DNA of 64,000 nucleotides from Planococcus wigleyi (GTDB lineage Bacteria; Bacillota; Bacilli; Bacillales_A; Planococcaceae): assembly GCF_014836985.1 (NCBI RefSeq), contig NZ_JACSPU010000001.1, positions 162,534-226,533 of the forward strand. The letters are read 5' to 3'. Shown piece after piece: positions 1-9,591 of this stretch. Made by a program: the position numbers and the translations under genes. The notes beneath the pieces are model-generated. The model was not told the origin of the DNA and made no database searches. It saw nothing but the letters and a program-made list of their open reading frames with translations. The stretch's first letter is position 1; each line of letters opens with the position of its first letter.

Positions 1-260
1 TCTATGTATTCAATGGAAGATTCGTTGCTGGCTGACTGGATCATGCCTTCTTCGGGCAACGTGACTGACACTGCAGAAATGGAATCAAACTCCTCGTGGA
101 TTTCGGCTCCCATTTCTTCAAGCAATTTATAATCGATTTCTTCATTAAAAGAGATGATAACACGCTCTGATTCGTTTGATGTTTCGGCTGCAGCGGCGTG
201 GGTGGCAGATAATCCGCTGAGAAGTATAGCGGATATTGCGATAGCGCTTAATTTGTTCAA
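1..260 (-). CDS. Secreted subtilisin-like serine protease, N-terminal part (truncated by window edge)
   Basis: An open frame runs off the left edge on the minus strand. It starts at a TTG (complement of 258-260) seven bases after an AGAGGAGG ribosome site. It encodes 86 residues: a signal peptide (MNKLSAIAISAILLSGLSA, then an Ala-rich cleavage region) followed by a segment beginning ERVIISFNEEIDYKLLEEMG, which resembles the inhibitor-I9 propeptide of secreted S8 subtilases. The catalytic domain would lie outside the window. Protease identity is inferred from the propeptide alone. The TTG start explains why a simple ATG search misses it. Confidence 0.72.
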   Translation of the reverse strand, partial: MNKLSAIAISAILLSGLSATHAAAAETSNESERVIISFNEEIDYKLLEEMGAEIHEEFDSISAVSVTLPEEGMIQSASNESSIEYI

Positions 261-308
261 TAGATTTCCTCCTCTGGGCAATGTGCTTTCCATGTAGTAT
301 ACAACAAA

Positions 309-331
309 AAAACGGACTAAAAAGTCCGTTT
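309..331 (-). terminator. Intrinsic terminator after the SLH amidase
   Basis: The 9-bp arms AAACGGACT and AGTCCGTTT are followed on the minus strand by a T-rich run (complement of 301-310). It lies eight bases past the amidase stop. Confidence 0.8.
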
Positions 332-338
332 GGGAAAA

Positions 339-1733
339 TTAATTTTTTGCTTTCCAATTGTAATAATCTTCGATTCCTAAAGCAATTGCCGTAGCGGCAC
401 GATCTTTGTAAGTAGCGGTAGCTAATTTAGAAGCGTCGGATTTGTTGGTGATAAATCCTAATTCCACTAAAGCAGCTGGCAGCGGGTTCGTGCGGATGAC
501 CTGGAAGCCGTAGTTTTTAACGCCGCGGTTCTGGTGGTCCATCGCTTTATACAAGCGGTTTTGAACAAATGTCGCTAATTGCTTGCTGTCATTGCCGACT
601 GAAGCGGAATAGAAAGTCTCAGATCCGCTTGCCGCAGCGGCGTCGGCTGCGTTCGTATGGATGCTGAGGAATGCATTCGATCCGCTGGCAACACCTTTAT
701 TAACACGTGCGCTTAACGAATGGAACACATCAGTAGAGCGGGTCATATAGACCTTGATGCCTTTTGCTTTCAACTTCGCTTCTACACGTTTAGAAACATC
801 CAAGTTGATATCGGATTCACGTAAGCCGTTGCCTACTGCGCCAGGATCACTGCCGCCATGGCCAGGGTCGAGAGTGATGAAGCGGTTGTTCGCCGCAACA
901 GGTGTCGCTTTTCCAAGGTAAGCAGTGCTGACGTAACCTGTCATGTTGCCGCTGATGCCGTACGCCCATGAACCGTTATATCCGTAAACGCGGAACGGTG
1001 CGCCGGCATTCAGTTTGCCGATGGATTTATAGCCAGTGCCTGCTCCAGAACGGACATTCAAATTGTTGACGGTCACGTTCAAGTCGGTGAACGCTACGTT
1101 TTTATACGTAACTCTATAGCTGGAATTCAATGCACGAGCCAGGAAAATAGCGAACTCTTCACGGATCAATTTGTTGTTTGGCGAGTATGTACCTTTTCCA
1201 GTACCGTTCGAAACGCCCGCAGTAGCGATCTTATTGACTGCCGTGTAGACACTGTTTGCAGCTGAATCTGTTTTGATATCAGTAAAGTAAACATGGCCGA
1301 TCTTTTTATAGTTGAAAGCACGGCTCAACAGGAACGCCATCTCTCCACGTGTCATTGTATCTTGAGGACGGAAATTACCTTTTGAATCCCCAGTGATGAT
1401 GCCTTTTTCATAAGCTGATTGAATATAGCCTGAGCTGTAACGATCTACTTGCACATCAGCGAATTTGGTTTTTCTTTCCTTGCCATTCAATCCTAACGCG
1501 CGGCCGATCAATGTGGCAGCTTGTTCACGAGTGACAGCTTGCTTTGGACCGAACATATTAGCAGCGACACCTTTAATCATGCCTCTATTGTATAAATACA
1601 GTATTTCCTCGTCCGAAGACGATACATCTTTAAAGGGATTGCCTGCAGCAGACGCAGTATTTATACCTAGACTGGAAATCACAAGAACGGCAGCAATAAG
1701 AAACAGGGTAACTTTCGATAAAACGGTTTTCAT
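339..1733 (-). CDS. SLH-anchored N-acetylmuramoyl-L-alanine amidase
   Basis: Exported peptidoglycan amidase of 464 residues. A signal peptide (about 1-29) precedes three SLH repeats (about 32-205; motifs such as FADVQVDRYSSGYIQ and ITGDSKGNFRPQDTMTRGE), a bacterial SH3 domain (about 220-275; LNVRSGAGTGYKSIG) and a C-terminal amidase_3 domain (about 285-460). The amidase keeps the zinc and catalytic signatures DPGHGGSDPGA, GLRESDINLD, SIHTNA and VELGFITN. SLH domains in the family bind pyruvylated secondary wall polymer, so the enzyme should sit on the wall and cleave the stem peptide from MurNAc. Ribosome site AGGAGG lies 13 bases before the ATG. Divergent from the SLH glucosaminidase at 2160, suggesting a paired wall-turnover function. 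Confidence 0.93.
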   Translation of the reverse strand: MKTVLSKVTLFLIAAVLVISSLGINTASAAGNPFKDVSSSDEEILYLYNRGMIKGVAANMFGPKQAVTREQAATLIGRALGLNGKERKTKFADVQVDRYSSGYIQSAYEKGIITGDSKGNFRPQDTMTRGEMAFLLSRAFNYKKIGHVYFTDIKTDSAANSVYTAVNKIATAGVSNGTGKGTYSPNNKLIREEFAIFLARALNSSYRVTYKNVAFTDLNVTVNNLNVRSGAGTGYKSIGKLNAGAPFRVYGYNGSWAYGISGNMTGYVSTAYLGKATPVAANNRFITLDPGHGGSDPGAVGNGLRESDINLDVSKRVEAKLKAKGIKVYMTRSTDVFHSLSARVNKGVASGSNAFLSIHTNAADAAAASGSETFYSASVGNDSKQLATFVQNRLYKAMDHQNRGVKNYGFQVIRTNPLPAALVELGFITNKSDASKLATATYKDRAATAIALGIEDYYNWKAKN

Positions 1734-1892
1734 TTAATTTTCATTTCCTCCTATAATTCTTTCTCTATGTTAGATATATTAGCAGAAATTTATTCAAATT
1801 AATGGGTATTTTTGATAAATGAGAAAATAGTATGGTTTAAAAGTATTATTTCTGTTCGGTGATTTTCAACCTAATACTAAATACCTATAAAG

Positions 1893-1920
1893 TTGATAAA
1901 GATATGAGAAATTTTAGAAT
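1893..1920 (+). promoter_or_regulatory. Candidate sigma-A promoter in the divergent SLH hydrolase region
   Basis: TTGATA and TAGAAT are separated by 16 bases. It would give a leader of about 235 bases for the gene at 2160. The 426-base gap 1734-2159 is AT-rich and otherwise holds only this and the inverted repeat at 2085-2117. Confidence 0.4.
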
Positions 1921-2084
1921 ATTATTGCGCAATTAAAAAAATAATAAAAATATGTCTTTCGTGAAGAATAGAGTTGATGATACAATTGAACCTGTTCATT
2001 GAATATTTATCCATAAATAAATGGTTAAATATAGATAATTAGCATTATAGTTTACCCGGTCAAAATGCTTTAAGGTAAGAACTG

Positions 2085-2117
2085 ATTTATAAGGAGTACA
2101 TGAGTTGCCTTATAAAT
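2085..2117 (+). promoter_or_regulatory. Perfect inverted repeat in the leader of the SLH glucosaminidase
   Basis: Arms ATTTATAAGG (2085-2094) and CCTTATAAAT (2108-2117) surround 13 bases. No T-run follows, so it is not a standard terminator. It ends 43 bases before the start codon and could be an operator or an RNA stem in the leader. Confidence 0.5.
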
Positions 2118-2159
2118 AGTAAAATATTGCCGTAATTTACAAGAGGGGGATTTATTAAG

Positions 2160-4133
2160 ATGAGAAAATTGCTGATGGGCTTCTTGGCTATGCTTATCGT
2201 ACTTTCGGCTCTATCATCAGAGACTGCAAAAGCAGCAGGTGATTTGTCGGGACATGCATACGAAGCCGAAATGAAGGAATTAATGAAATTAGGGATTATC
2301 CAAGGCTATGACGACGGCTCGATTCGCCCTAATAAAGAAGTAACACGAGCAGAGTTCGCTAAAATGGTTGTGCAATCGTTCGAACTTGGCACACCCGTAA
2401 ACAGCGCTTCTGCTGAAAATGGAGGGTTTTCGGCAGCGGCTGTTGCAGCCACTGTCAACTTCAAAGATGTATTGCCTGGAGAATGGTATTACAACTCGAT
2501 CGCTGAAGCGGTGGAGGCTGGAATCATTAAAGGCCATTCAAATAATACGTTCAAACCGAATGATTTGATCACTCGGGAACAGATGGCTTCCATGGTGGCA
2601 CGTGCCTTGAAAGCGAAAGGCATCAATATCAATGTTTCAGAGACCAAGGCGATGGATTTTACGGATGTTTCATCAATCAGAGATGATCATAAAGATGATG
2701 TCCGCATTCTTACCCATTTGGGAATCATCACAGGGAATGAAAACAAGACCTTCAAACCGAAAGACAGTTCAAAAAGATGGATGGTGGCTTTGGTTATGCT
2801 GAGAGGCAGAGATGAAGTATTCCCACCGAAAAACCTGGAGTTCCAGGCATCAACGGTCACAGCAGACAAAACGACAGTTGTGAAGCACTTTGAGACATTT
2901 GCCCAAGCGAAAGAATATGCGCAAAAGAATTCAAAAGTTCAGGCAGTCGAACGCAGCAACCAGATTGTATGGATGAAGCAGGGAATTGCTGCTACGAATG
3001 CCTTTACCGAAATTTACCCGTCGGAAAGCCTAAGTGCGGATACCAGCAGCAAATTCCGTCCGTATGTACCGGCCAACAGCGAATTGAAATTCCTGGACGC
3101 TACTGCGACAACCGTCAAAGTGGAATTGGCCGGAAAAACCGGTTACGTCAGTTCGAAAGTGGTCCGTTTGATTCCACAGCCGATGTTGAAAGGCCAGTCT
3201 TATTATGAGGTGGACAAAGGCAACTTGGTCCATAAACTTTTCAACCATTCGACCGGAAGCTACGTATCGACAGGCATCATCGGCAAAGCGCCGAAAGAAT
3301 TTGTCAGCGGCATGAAGTACTATAGCTGGGACGGTGCAATATTTACAAATGCGGCCGGAGCAAAAATTGCGGAAAGCCACCAGTATTTCAACAAGCTGCC
3401 GCTTCACTCGGCAACCGATTATACAGCTGAGGAGCTGGATAAATTCCTGAAAGACAAATTCCCTTACTATAATAAATCTCAACAAGGTAAAACATGGACC
3501 ACAAGTCCGCTTGTCGGTTCAGGCAAGTTCTTTAAGGAAATGGAACAGAAACACAAAATCAACGCGCTTTACCTGTTGTCCCATGCCATCCATGAAAGCG
3601 GCTGGGGAACCAGCAAAATTGCACAGGATAAGCGGAATCTATTCGGCTATGGAGCGGTAGATGGCGACGCTTATAACAAGGCGTATAGCTATGTGACATT
3701 CAGAGAGTCGATCGAAGATGCAGCGAAACGGATCAACGCAGGCTACCTGTCACCGACTGGCGGCTTTTACAATGGACCTGTGCTTGGCCATAAAGGAATC
3801 GGCATGAACGTGCGTTATGCATCTGATGCCTTCTGGGGAGAAAAAATTGCCGGACATATGTACCGGATCGATTCGTATCTTGGAGGCAAAGATTTAAACC
3901 ATCACAAGCTTGGCTCTACGACAACGAGCCCGTTGAACTTCCGTAAAGATGCAAGCACAAACTTTGCTTCTATCTATACGTTGAAAACAACAGGAGTTCC
4001 TGTCATTCTCAATCGGGAAGTAAAGGCTGCCAACGGAGCAATGTGGCATGAAGTGGCATCGGAAAACAATTCTTATGCGAAGGCTTATGTACACGGCGAT
4101 TACATCAAATTGCTGCAGCTCGCGCAGAAATAA
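2160..4133 (+). CDS. SLH-anchored endo-beta-N-acetylglucosaminidase (autolysin)
   Basis: 657-residue secreted peptidoglycan glycosidase. A signal peptide (about 1-25) is followed by three SLH repeats (about 28-225; IQGYDDGSIRPNKEVTRAEF, IKGHSNNTFKPNDLITREQM, ITGNENKTFKPKDSSKRWM). A linker of SH3-like segments follows, then a glucosaminidase domain (about 440-580) with LLSHAIHESGWGTSKIAQD, in which the Glu of HESGWG is the expected acid catalyst, and NLFGYGAVDGD. A final SH3-like domain (about 590-655; LNFRKDASTNFASI) ends the protein. The family hydrolyses GlcNAc-MurNAc bonds. An AAGAGGGGG ribosome site precedes the ATG. Together with the divergent amidase it forms a two-enzyme wall hydrolase locus. 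Confidence 0.92.
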   Translation: MRKLLMGFLAMLIVLSALSSETAKAAGDLSGHAYEAEMKELMKLGIIQGYDDGSIRPNKEVTRAEFAKMVVQSFELGTPVNSASAENGGFSAAAVAATVNFKDVLPGEWYYNSIAEAVEAGIIKGHSNNTFKPNDLITREQMASMVARALKAKGININVSETKAMDFTDVSSIRDDHKDDVRILTHLGIITGNENKTFKPKDSSKRWMVALVMLRGRDEVFPPKNLEFQASTVTADKTTVVKHFETFAQAKEYAQKNSKVQAVERSNQIVWMKQGIAATNAFTEIYPSESLSADTSSKFRPYVPANSELKFLDATATTVKVELAGKTGYVSSKVVRLIPQPMLKGQSYYEVDKGNLVHKLFNHSTGSYVSTGIIGKAPKEFVSGMKYYSWDGAIFTNAAGAKIAESHQYFNKLPLHSATDYTAEELDKFLKDKFPYYNKSQQGKTWTTSPLVGSGKFFKEMEQKHKINALYLLSHAIHESGWGTSKIAQDKRNLFGYGAVDGDAYNKAYSYVTFRESIEDAAKRINAGYLSPTGGFYNGPVLGHKGIGMNVRYASDAFWGEKIAGHMYRIDSYLGGKDLNHHKLGSTTTSPLNFRKDASTNFASIYTLKTTGVPVILNREVKAANGAMWHEVASENNSYAKAYVHGDYIKLLQLAQK

Positions 4134-4152
4134 ACTTTACACAATCTTAACG

Positions 4153-4199
4153 GAAGAACCCTGTATTCAAGCGGACATAGCTTGAACACAGGGTTCTTC
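4153..4199 (+). terminator. Intrinsic terminator after the glucosaminidase
   Basis: GAAGAACCCTGT...ATTCAAGC pairs with GCTTGAA...ACAGGGTTCTTC, followed by a short T-rich tail. Confidence 0.8.
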
Positions 4200-4212
4200 T
4201 TTATGTTATACT
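4182..4212 (+). promoter_or_regulatory. Candidate promoter of the wall-polymer operon
   Basis: An extended -10 (TG-T-TATACT, 4204-4212) lies 37 bases before the tagA start. The best -35, TTGAAC (4182-4187), has a long 19-base spacer and overlaps the preceding terminator. Confidence 0.5.
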
Positions 4213-4248
4213 AGCCTAAGATATTTTGCCCTGTAGAGGAGATTAACC

Positions 4249-4983
4249 ATGACTTCAAAATTTGTTCATATACTGGGAGTGCCTTTCGTCAACACAACCC
4301 AGACCGCTTTTATCCATACCTTGCAAAGCCGCATTGAAAGACAGGAAAAAACGTTTGTTGTGACAGCCAATCCGGAAATCGTCATGCATTCCCTGGAAGA
4401 CGAGCAATACAAACAAACTTTAGCGAAAGCCCAATACATAACAGCAGACGGCATAGGCATCGTCAAAGCTGCCGCAATCGTCGGCGAACCGCTGCCGGAA
4501 CGTGTCAGCGGCTATGATTTGATGCTTGATCTGCTCGAGGTGGCAGACAAAAACCACTCCAGCATCTTTTTCTTGGGAGCAGCTGAAGAAGTGCTGCAGG
4601 CAACCGTCAAAAAAGCCAAAGAGAATTATCCGGGCATCCAAATCGCCGGCAGCCATAACGGCTTTTTTGATTGGAACGATCATCTCTTGCCGCAGCAGAT
4701 CAAGAACGCGGCACCTGACATTGTCTTTGTAGCGCTCGGTTTCCCGAGGCAGGAACAATGGATCGGCGCCCATATCGATAAGTTCGACAAAGGCGTTTTC
4801 ATTGGCATCGGCGGAAGCTTTGATGTCTTTTCCGGAAACGTCAAACGCGCACCGGAACTTTGGCAGAAAATGAACCTGGAATGGTTCTACCGGTTGGTCA
4901 AGCAGCCTTCCCGTTGGAAACGTATGCTGGTGCTGCCGAAATTTGCAGCGACAGTGATCGGGCGAAAGGCTTTACGTAAATAA
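4249..4983 (+). CDS. tagA: WecG/TagA/CpsF-family glycosyltransferase (probable undecaprenyl-PP-GlcNAc ManNAc transferase)
   Basis: 244 residues, the usual size for GT26. Visible family motifs are VVTANPEIVM, ITADGIGIVKAAAI, RVSGYDLMLDLLE, PDIVFVALGFPRQEQWI and IGIGGSFDVFSGNVKRAPE, then the C-terminal tail typical of the family. In characterised members this cytoplasmic, membrane-associated enzyme adds ManNAc to lipid-linked GlcNAc to form the linkage unit of wall teichoic acid or secondary wall polymer. An AGAGGAG ribosome site lies seven bases before the ATG. Its stop overlaps the next start by one base (TAATG), so the two genes are translationally coupled. With csaB three genes downstream, a role in pyruvylated wall polymer is more likely than in classical teichoic acid. 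Confidence 0.88.
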   Translation: MTSKFVHILGVPFVNTTQTAFIHTLQSRIERQEKTFVVTANPEIVMHSLEDEQYKQTLAKAQYITADGIGIVKAAAIVGEPLPERVSGYDLMLDLLEVADKNHSSIFFLGAAEEVLQATVKKAKENYPGIQIAGSHNGFFDWNDHLLPQQIKNAAPDIVFVALGFPRQEQWIGAHIDKFDKGVFIGIGGSFDVFSGNVKRAPELWQKMNLEWFYRLVKQPSRWKRMLVLPKFAATVIGRKALRK

Positions 4984-6542
4984 TGAAGAATACCTTGCTC
5001 AAAAGTACCTTAATCTTATCTATCGCAGCCTTGCTGTCTAAAATACTGGGAAGTTTATTTCGGATTCCGCTCCAGAATATAGCAGGAGATGAAGTGCTCG
5101 GAATTTTCACATTGGTGTATCCGGTCTATATGGTCGCCTTGACCTTGTCGGTCGCCGGAATTCCTATCGCCATCTCCAAATTGATTGCGGAAGCCCGCGC
5201 AAAAGATGACCAGCAGCAAATCAAGAACATCTTTTTCACTTCCGGCATTCTGGCCTTGCTGTTCGGAGTGGCCAGCTTCCTGATCCTTTACGGATTTTCC
5301 CATCAAATCGCGGGCGTCCTTGGAGGCGAAACGACGCGTCTTGCGTTGATTACCGTTTCATGTACCTTGCTTGTGGCACCTTATATGGCGGTTTACCGCG
5401 GTTATTTCCAAGGGCATCAGGACATGACGCCGACTGCGGTTTCACAGGTCATCGAACAATTCATCCGCGTCGGCCTGATCCTGCTGGTCGCCATCTATAT
5501 GGTGGACCGTCTTTACAGCGACGAGCAGATTGCGGGCGGCATCATGATCGGCTCCATCGTCGGAGCGATCGGTTCGTTCATTTATCTCCGTATCCTGTAC
5601 AATCGTTCACCTGTCAGAGTGGCCAAAGGGCTGCCTTACAAACTGGCAAACTTTAAATCGACTGCCAAAACGATCCTGAAGATTTCCATTCCCATCTGCA
5701 TCGGTGCCATCACGATGGCTTTATTGAACCTGGTGGATTCAATCACCATTCCGACCGCATTGAAAATGCACGGGGAAGCTACGGAAGACATCAATTCGCT
5801 GTATGGGATATACGGCAGGGGCTTGGCACTGGTCCAGATCGTTACGGTTTTTGCCAGTTCCGTCATCCTGCCGTTGATTCCATCCATTTCCGCCAAATTG
5901 GCGCAGAACGACAAAATCGGTTCGGCTAAGCTGATTGACAACACATTTTTTCTGACTTATCTATTATCCGTTCCAGCCGCTGTCGGCTTGGTTGTCCTGA
6001 CATTGCCGATCAACTTGGGCTTGTTCACGGATCTGCAAGGCAGCACCGTACTTGCAATCGTGTCGTTCAGTTCGTTGTTCACTTCGCTGACCGTACTTGG
6101 GACAGGTGTGTTGCAAGGAATCAATAAAGCGCGGCTCGGCGCTTGGATCATCATCAGCGGCGTTCTCATCAAATTGGTGCTGAATCTGGTGCTGGTCAAT
6201 CGTTACGGCTTGGAAGGGGCTGCCATTTCTACAGCAGCGATCTATCTGATCCTGTTTGTCTTGAATGCCGCAGCCATCCGGAAATATACGGGTTTCAGCT
6301 TCTTCCCGAAAAAAACAGGCCTCATCGTCTTTGCCTCACTTGTCATGGGGGCAGCCATTTGGCTGCCAAGTTACCTATTGGATTTTGAACAGCTGTCAAG
6401 ACCGGCAGCTTTATTGTATGTAGGAACGGCAGTAGCAGCCGGCGGCGTCATCTACTTTGTCTTGCTGCTGGTGACTAAAGCAGTAGACCAAAGCGTATTG
6501 CAGCGCATTCCTGTCATAAATAAATTCATCGCCAAGAAATAA
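4983..6542 (+). CDS. MOP-superfamily polysaccharide flippase (SpoVB/MurJ-like)
   Basis: 519-residue polytopic membrane protein with about 14 hydrophobic segments from residue 8 to the end and the N-terminal pattern LSIAALLSKILGSLFRIPLQ typical of the SpoVB/MurJ/Wzx flippases. The family moves undecaprenyl-linked sugars across the membrane. Start ATG overlaps the tagA stop by one base. Its place between the wall-polymer glycosyltransferase and csaB suggests it exports the lipid-linked wall polymer precursor; it could instead be a lipid II flippase. Its substrate cannot be read from sequence. Confidence 0.85.
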   Translation: MKNTLLKSTLILSIAALLSKILGSLFRIPLQNIAGDEVLGIFTLVYPVYMVALTLSVAGIPIAISKLIAEARAKDDQQQIKNIFFTSGILALLFGVASFLILYGFSHQIAGVLGGETTRLALITVSCTLLVAPYMAVYRGYFQGHQDMTPTAVSQVIEQFIRVGLILLVAIYMVDRLYSDEQIAGGIMIGSIVGAIGSFIYLRILYNRSPVRVAKGLPYKLANFKSTAKTILKISIPICIGAITMALLNLVDSITIPTALKMHGEATEDINSLYGIYGRGLALVQIVTVFASSVILPLIPSISAKLAQNDKIGSAKLIDNTFFLTYLLSVPAAVGLVVLTLPINLGLFTDLQGSTVLAIVSFSSLFTSLTVLGTGVLQGINKARLGAWIIISGVLIKLVLNLVLVNRYGLEGAAISTAAIYLILFVLNAAAIRKYTGFSFFPKKTGLIVFASLVMGAAIWLPSYLLDFEQLSRPAALLYVGTAVAAGGVIYFVLLLVTKAVDQSVLQRIPVINKFIAKK

Positions 6543-6589
6543 CGCCTGCAATCCGGGCTAACCAAGAAAAGTTAAGGGTGTGTACTTAC

Positions 6590-8458
6590 GTGAAGAAAGT
6601 TTTAATCGGAATCCTCCTTGCGGCATTGCTATTGACCATTCCTTCAGCATTTCAACGCATTCAAATAGAAGAATCAAATAAAAAGTTCGAGACCATTGTA
6701 CCTTTCAAGCTGACAACCAACTGGTTGATCGAAGATCCATCATTGACGTTGGACGGCATCTTGTCCGATTTCAAGAACGCGGACATCCAAAGCGTCAGCC
6801 TTGAACCGGATACGGTCAGCTCCTTGGAACGAAAAGGGCTGATTACCGCAGTGAGCACATCCCGCATGCGGGAACACTTGCTGTTGACTCAGCAGGATCC
6901 GTTGGAAGCGCCTTTTGATAAACCAGGATTATTTATTCATTCGAACGGCTCGTTTGATTTCGAAGAGACCACAGCCGGATTTTTTGAAGAGAAATTTACG
7001 TTCACTGTAAATGGTGAAGCGTATACCTATATTCCAGGTGCTGCTGAGAAGATCCTTTCCGTGCCGGTCGGCTATGATCCGGAAGTGATTGCTTCTATTA
7101 AAGAAGCAGGGCTTATGGTTGTGCCGCGTTTGGGTGACTATTCAGATGAAGCCCAAACCGAGCGAATGATCGATGAACTTCTGTCGATCAAAGAACCTGG
7201 AATTGAAAAAATCCTGTTCAGCGGTACGGATGTACCTGCCGCTTCTGATCCTGAACGTCTGAAAGAATTTGGCGAGCAGTTGAAAGATGCTGGATACGGA
7301 CTGATGAGCATTGAATTCGCGGGCCAAAAAGGCCTGAACCAGTTGGCTTATATCAATGACTTGAACCTCGTGCGCCTCCACAGCCTGGCTGTTGAAGATG
7401 GCAATATTGCAGAAAGCGCAGATAAAATTGTCCGTGCAGCAAAAGAACGCAATATGCGCGCTTTTTTCCTGAACTTGACCCAACCCGAATACAATCTGGC
7501 ACTGACAGCGCTGCAAGAGCTGCAGTCAGATGTTAATGGAAACATGCCGGACAGCTTTGTGCGCGGGGAATCGCGTTCATTCGACACGTATAGCGTGCCG
7601 CTTTGGCAAACTGCCATGGCTCTCCTTGGTGCCATTGCCTTCCTGACATTGGCAGCGCAGTATGTCTTTAAAAATAACCGCCTGACTTTATTGGCGTTGA
7701 TCGGCTCTGCACTGGCTGCTGCTATTTATTTAGTGACCGGCCAAAGCATAGTTTTAAAAGCTTTCGCTTTAGCGGTTGCTGTCACGGCGCCGATTTGGGC
7801 AGTCTTGTTGAAAAAAGAACCAGAGAAAAAATGGTACTTGATCCGCTCTTACGCACAGGCGCTGGGCATTGCGGCTATCGGCATCTGGCTGATCATCGTG
7901 TTGCTGAACGGCAATCAATACTTGCTGGGCATTGATTTGTTCAGAGGGGTATCGTTGATTTATATCATTCCGATTGCCTTTATTGCCATCTATGCGGTGT
8001 GGGGGAATATCAGAAAGCTCCTGAAAATGAATGTGATTTACTGGCACATGGCGGTTATTGCCATTGTAGCGGGGATCATTTTGTATTACATGAGCCGTAC
8101 AGGCAATGCCGGACAAGTTTCTGCAATAGAGCTCCAGGTTCGCCTGATGTTGGAACAAATTCTGTACGTCAGACCGCGGACAAAGGAATTCCTCATCGGT
8201 TTCCCATTGTTCATTCTGGCACTCCATATGGTGAAGAGCTATCCGAAAGCTTATTATTTCCTGCTTATTCCAGGGGTCATCGGTTTCCTGTCATTAGTGA
8301 ATACATTTACTCATCTTCATATCCCGTTATTGATTTCTTTGCTAAGAAGCGGTTATAGTATAGTTTTCGGGTTTATAATAGGACTTGTCCTGATCTGGCT
8401 ATATGAAACTGTGTGGAAGAAAATGATTACTATGATAAGAATGAGGTGGCAGGCGTGA
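6590..8458 (+). CDS. DUF5693-like membrane protein of the csaB operon
   Basis: About 622 residues. I prefer the GTG at 6590 (TTAAGGGTG just upstream) over the in-frame GTG at 6578. A hydrophobic N-terminal segment (KKVLIGILLAALLLTIPSAF) is followed by an extracytoplasmic region of about 310 residues and then about nine membrane segments (roughly 350-620). The outer region has repeated strand-helix units with conserved acidic and Arg residues (VVPRLGDYSDEAQTE, KILFSGTDVPA, VRLHSLAVED), suggesting a barrel-like fold. I recall this architecture as the DUF5693 family found beside csaB in related Bacillales, which matches the context. Its end overlaps the csaB start (GTGA). A role in handling or pyruvylating the wall polymer is inference. 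Confidence 0.72.
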   Translation: MKKVLIGILLAALLLTIPSAFQRIQIEESNKKFETIVPFKLTTNWLIEDPSLTLDGILSDFKNADIQSVSLEPDTVSSLERKGLITAVSTSRMREHLLLTQQDPLEAPFDKPGLFIHSNGSFDFEETTAGFFEEKFTFTVNGEAYTYIPGAAEKILSVPVGYDPEVIASIKEAGLMVVPRLGDYSDEAQTERMIDELLSIKEPGIEKILFSGTDVPAASDPERLKEFGEQLKDAGYGLMSIEFAGQKGLNQLAYINDLNLVRLHSLAVEDGNIAESADKIVRAAKERNMRAFFLNLTQPEYNLALTALQELQSDVNGNMPDSFVRGESRSFDTYSVPLWQTAMALLGAIAFLTLAAQYVFKNNRLTLLALIGSALAAAIYLVTGQSIVLKAFALAVAVTAPIWAVLLKKEPEKKWYLIRSYAQALGIAAIGIWLIIVLLNGNQYLLGIDLFRGVSLIYIIPIAFIAIYAVWGNIRKLLKMNVIYWHMAVIAIVAGIILYYMSRTGNAGQVSAIELQVRLMLEQILYVRPRTKEFLIGFPLFILALHMVKSYPKAYYFLLIPGVIGFLSLVNTFTHLHIPLLISLLRSGYSIVFGFIIGLVLIWLYETVWKKMITMIRMRWQA

Positions 8459-9588
8459 GAATAGTGTTATCTGGATATTATGGTTTTGACAATGTGGGAG
8501 ACGAAGCTATTCTCTATGCCATTATCCATTCATTGAAAGAGTACTATCCAAGAATTGAAATTATTGTACTATCCAATAAGCCGGAAAAAACGGCTGAAAC
8601 TTATCGCGTCAAGGCCGTCAACAGATGGAGCCTGAAAGACATACGTGCAGCGATCAAATCTTCCGACGGTTTGATCAGCGGAGGCGGGAGCTTGTTGCAG
8701 GACGAAACCGGCCGCAAAAGCATTCCGTATTACGCGGGCGTCATGAAAATTGCGCAGCAACTGAAAAAACCGGTGTTCGTCTATGCGCAAGGCATGGGCC
8801 CAATCAGCAGCAGGCTCAACCAAATGATCGTCAAGCATGTCCTGAATTCTGTGAAGCTGCTGACGGTCCGCGATGAGCAGTCACAACAGCTGCTGGAAAA
8901 AATCGGCGTTACTGCCGATATCCGCCTGGTGCCCGATCCGGTCATGGGGCTGGAAGCGGACAACTTCGAAAGCATTTGGCTGCGCCAGCAGAACTTCGGA
9001 AATAAAGTCATCAGCGTCTCGGTCCGCGACTGGAACAATGAAGCTTATGCTTTCGGTGAAATCGCAAAAGGGCTCGACGAACTGGTGAATAAAGGATACA
9101 ACGTTGTTTTTGTCCCGATGCACGGCAAGCACGATTTCAAGACTTCCCAACAAGTCCAGGGCCTCATGAAAACCAAAGCGCATATCGCACCTTACGACAG
9201 CACGATCCAAGAGAAAATGGCGATCATCAAAGAGTCCGATGTGCTGTTCGGCATGCGCCTGCACGCTCTGATTTTCGCAGCTGTCAGCTACACGCCTTTC
9301 GTCGCTTTATCGTACGATCCGAAAATCGACTCATTCGCCAACATCGTCAGCCAGCCGGTCCTCGGCCATGTAGAAGCCAAAGATTGGAACCACACGGACC
9401 TTGTCCAGGCAATCGAGCGCATTTTCACGAACTACCCGGACGAGCTGCAGAAAATCACGCAAGCAGCCGCACCGCTCCAAAAAAGTGCCAACCAAACAGC
9501 CCGCACAGTCCTCGACGCCATCGAGGCACCAATCGCGAGCGCCGCACCACTGGCATACACTGAAAAAACAAAAGTAAAGAACCGTTAA
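8455..9588 (+). CDS. csaB: Polysaccharide pyruvyl transferase CsaB
   Basis: 377 residues from a GTG at 8455, which overlaps the previous stop by four bases and follows a GAGGTGG ribosome site (8442-8448). A longer in-frame ATG at 8413 lacks such a site. Family features are IVLSGYYGFDNVGDEAIL at the N-terminus, GLISGGGSLLQDETGRKS, VFVYAQGMGPISS, VPMHGKHD and FGMRLHALIFAAVSYTPF. CsaB transfers pyruvate from phosphoenolpyruvate as a ketal onto the wall polymer, the modification SLH domains recognise. It is the last gene of the tagA operon; a terminator follows four bases after the stop. Five SLH proteins encoded between 339 and 28395 are its logical beneficiaries. Confidence 0.95.
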   Translation: MRIVLSGYYGFDNVGDEAILYAIIHSLKEYYPRIEIIVLSNKPEKTAETYRVKAVNRWSLKDIRAAIKSSDGLISGGGSLLQDETGRKSIPYYAGVMKIAQQLKKPVFVYAQGMGPISSRLNQMIVKHVLNSVKLLTVRDEQSQQLLEKIGVTADIRLVPDPVMGLEADNFESIWLRQQNFGNKVISVSVRDWNNEAYAFGEIAKGLDELVNKGYNVVFVPMHGKHDFKTSQQVQGLMKTKAHIAPYDSTIQEKMAIIKESDVLFGMRLHALIFAAVSYTPFVALSYDPKIDSFANIVSQPVLGHVEAKDWNHTDLVQAIERIFTNYPDELQKITQAAAPLQKSANQTARTVLDAIEAPIASAAPLAYTEKTKVKNR

Positions 9589-9591
9589 TAG

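Noticed and set aside
1465..1737. 90-residue plus-strand frame
   Set aside because: Antisense to the SLH region of the amidase gene, without ribosome site.
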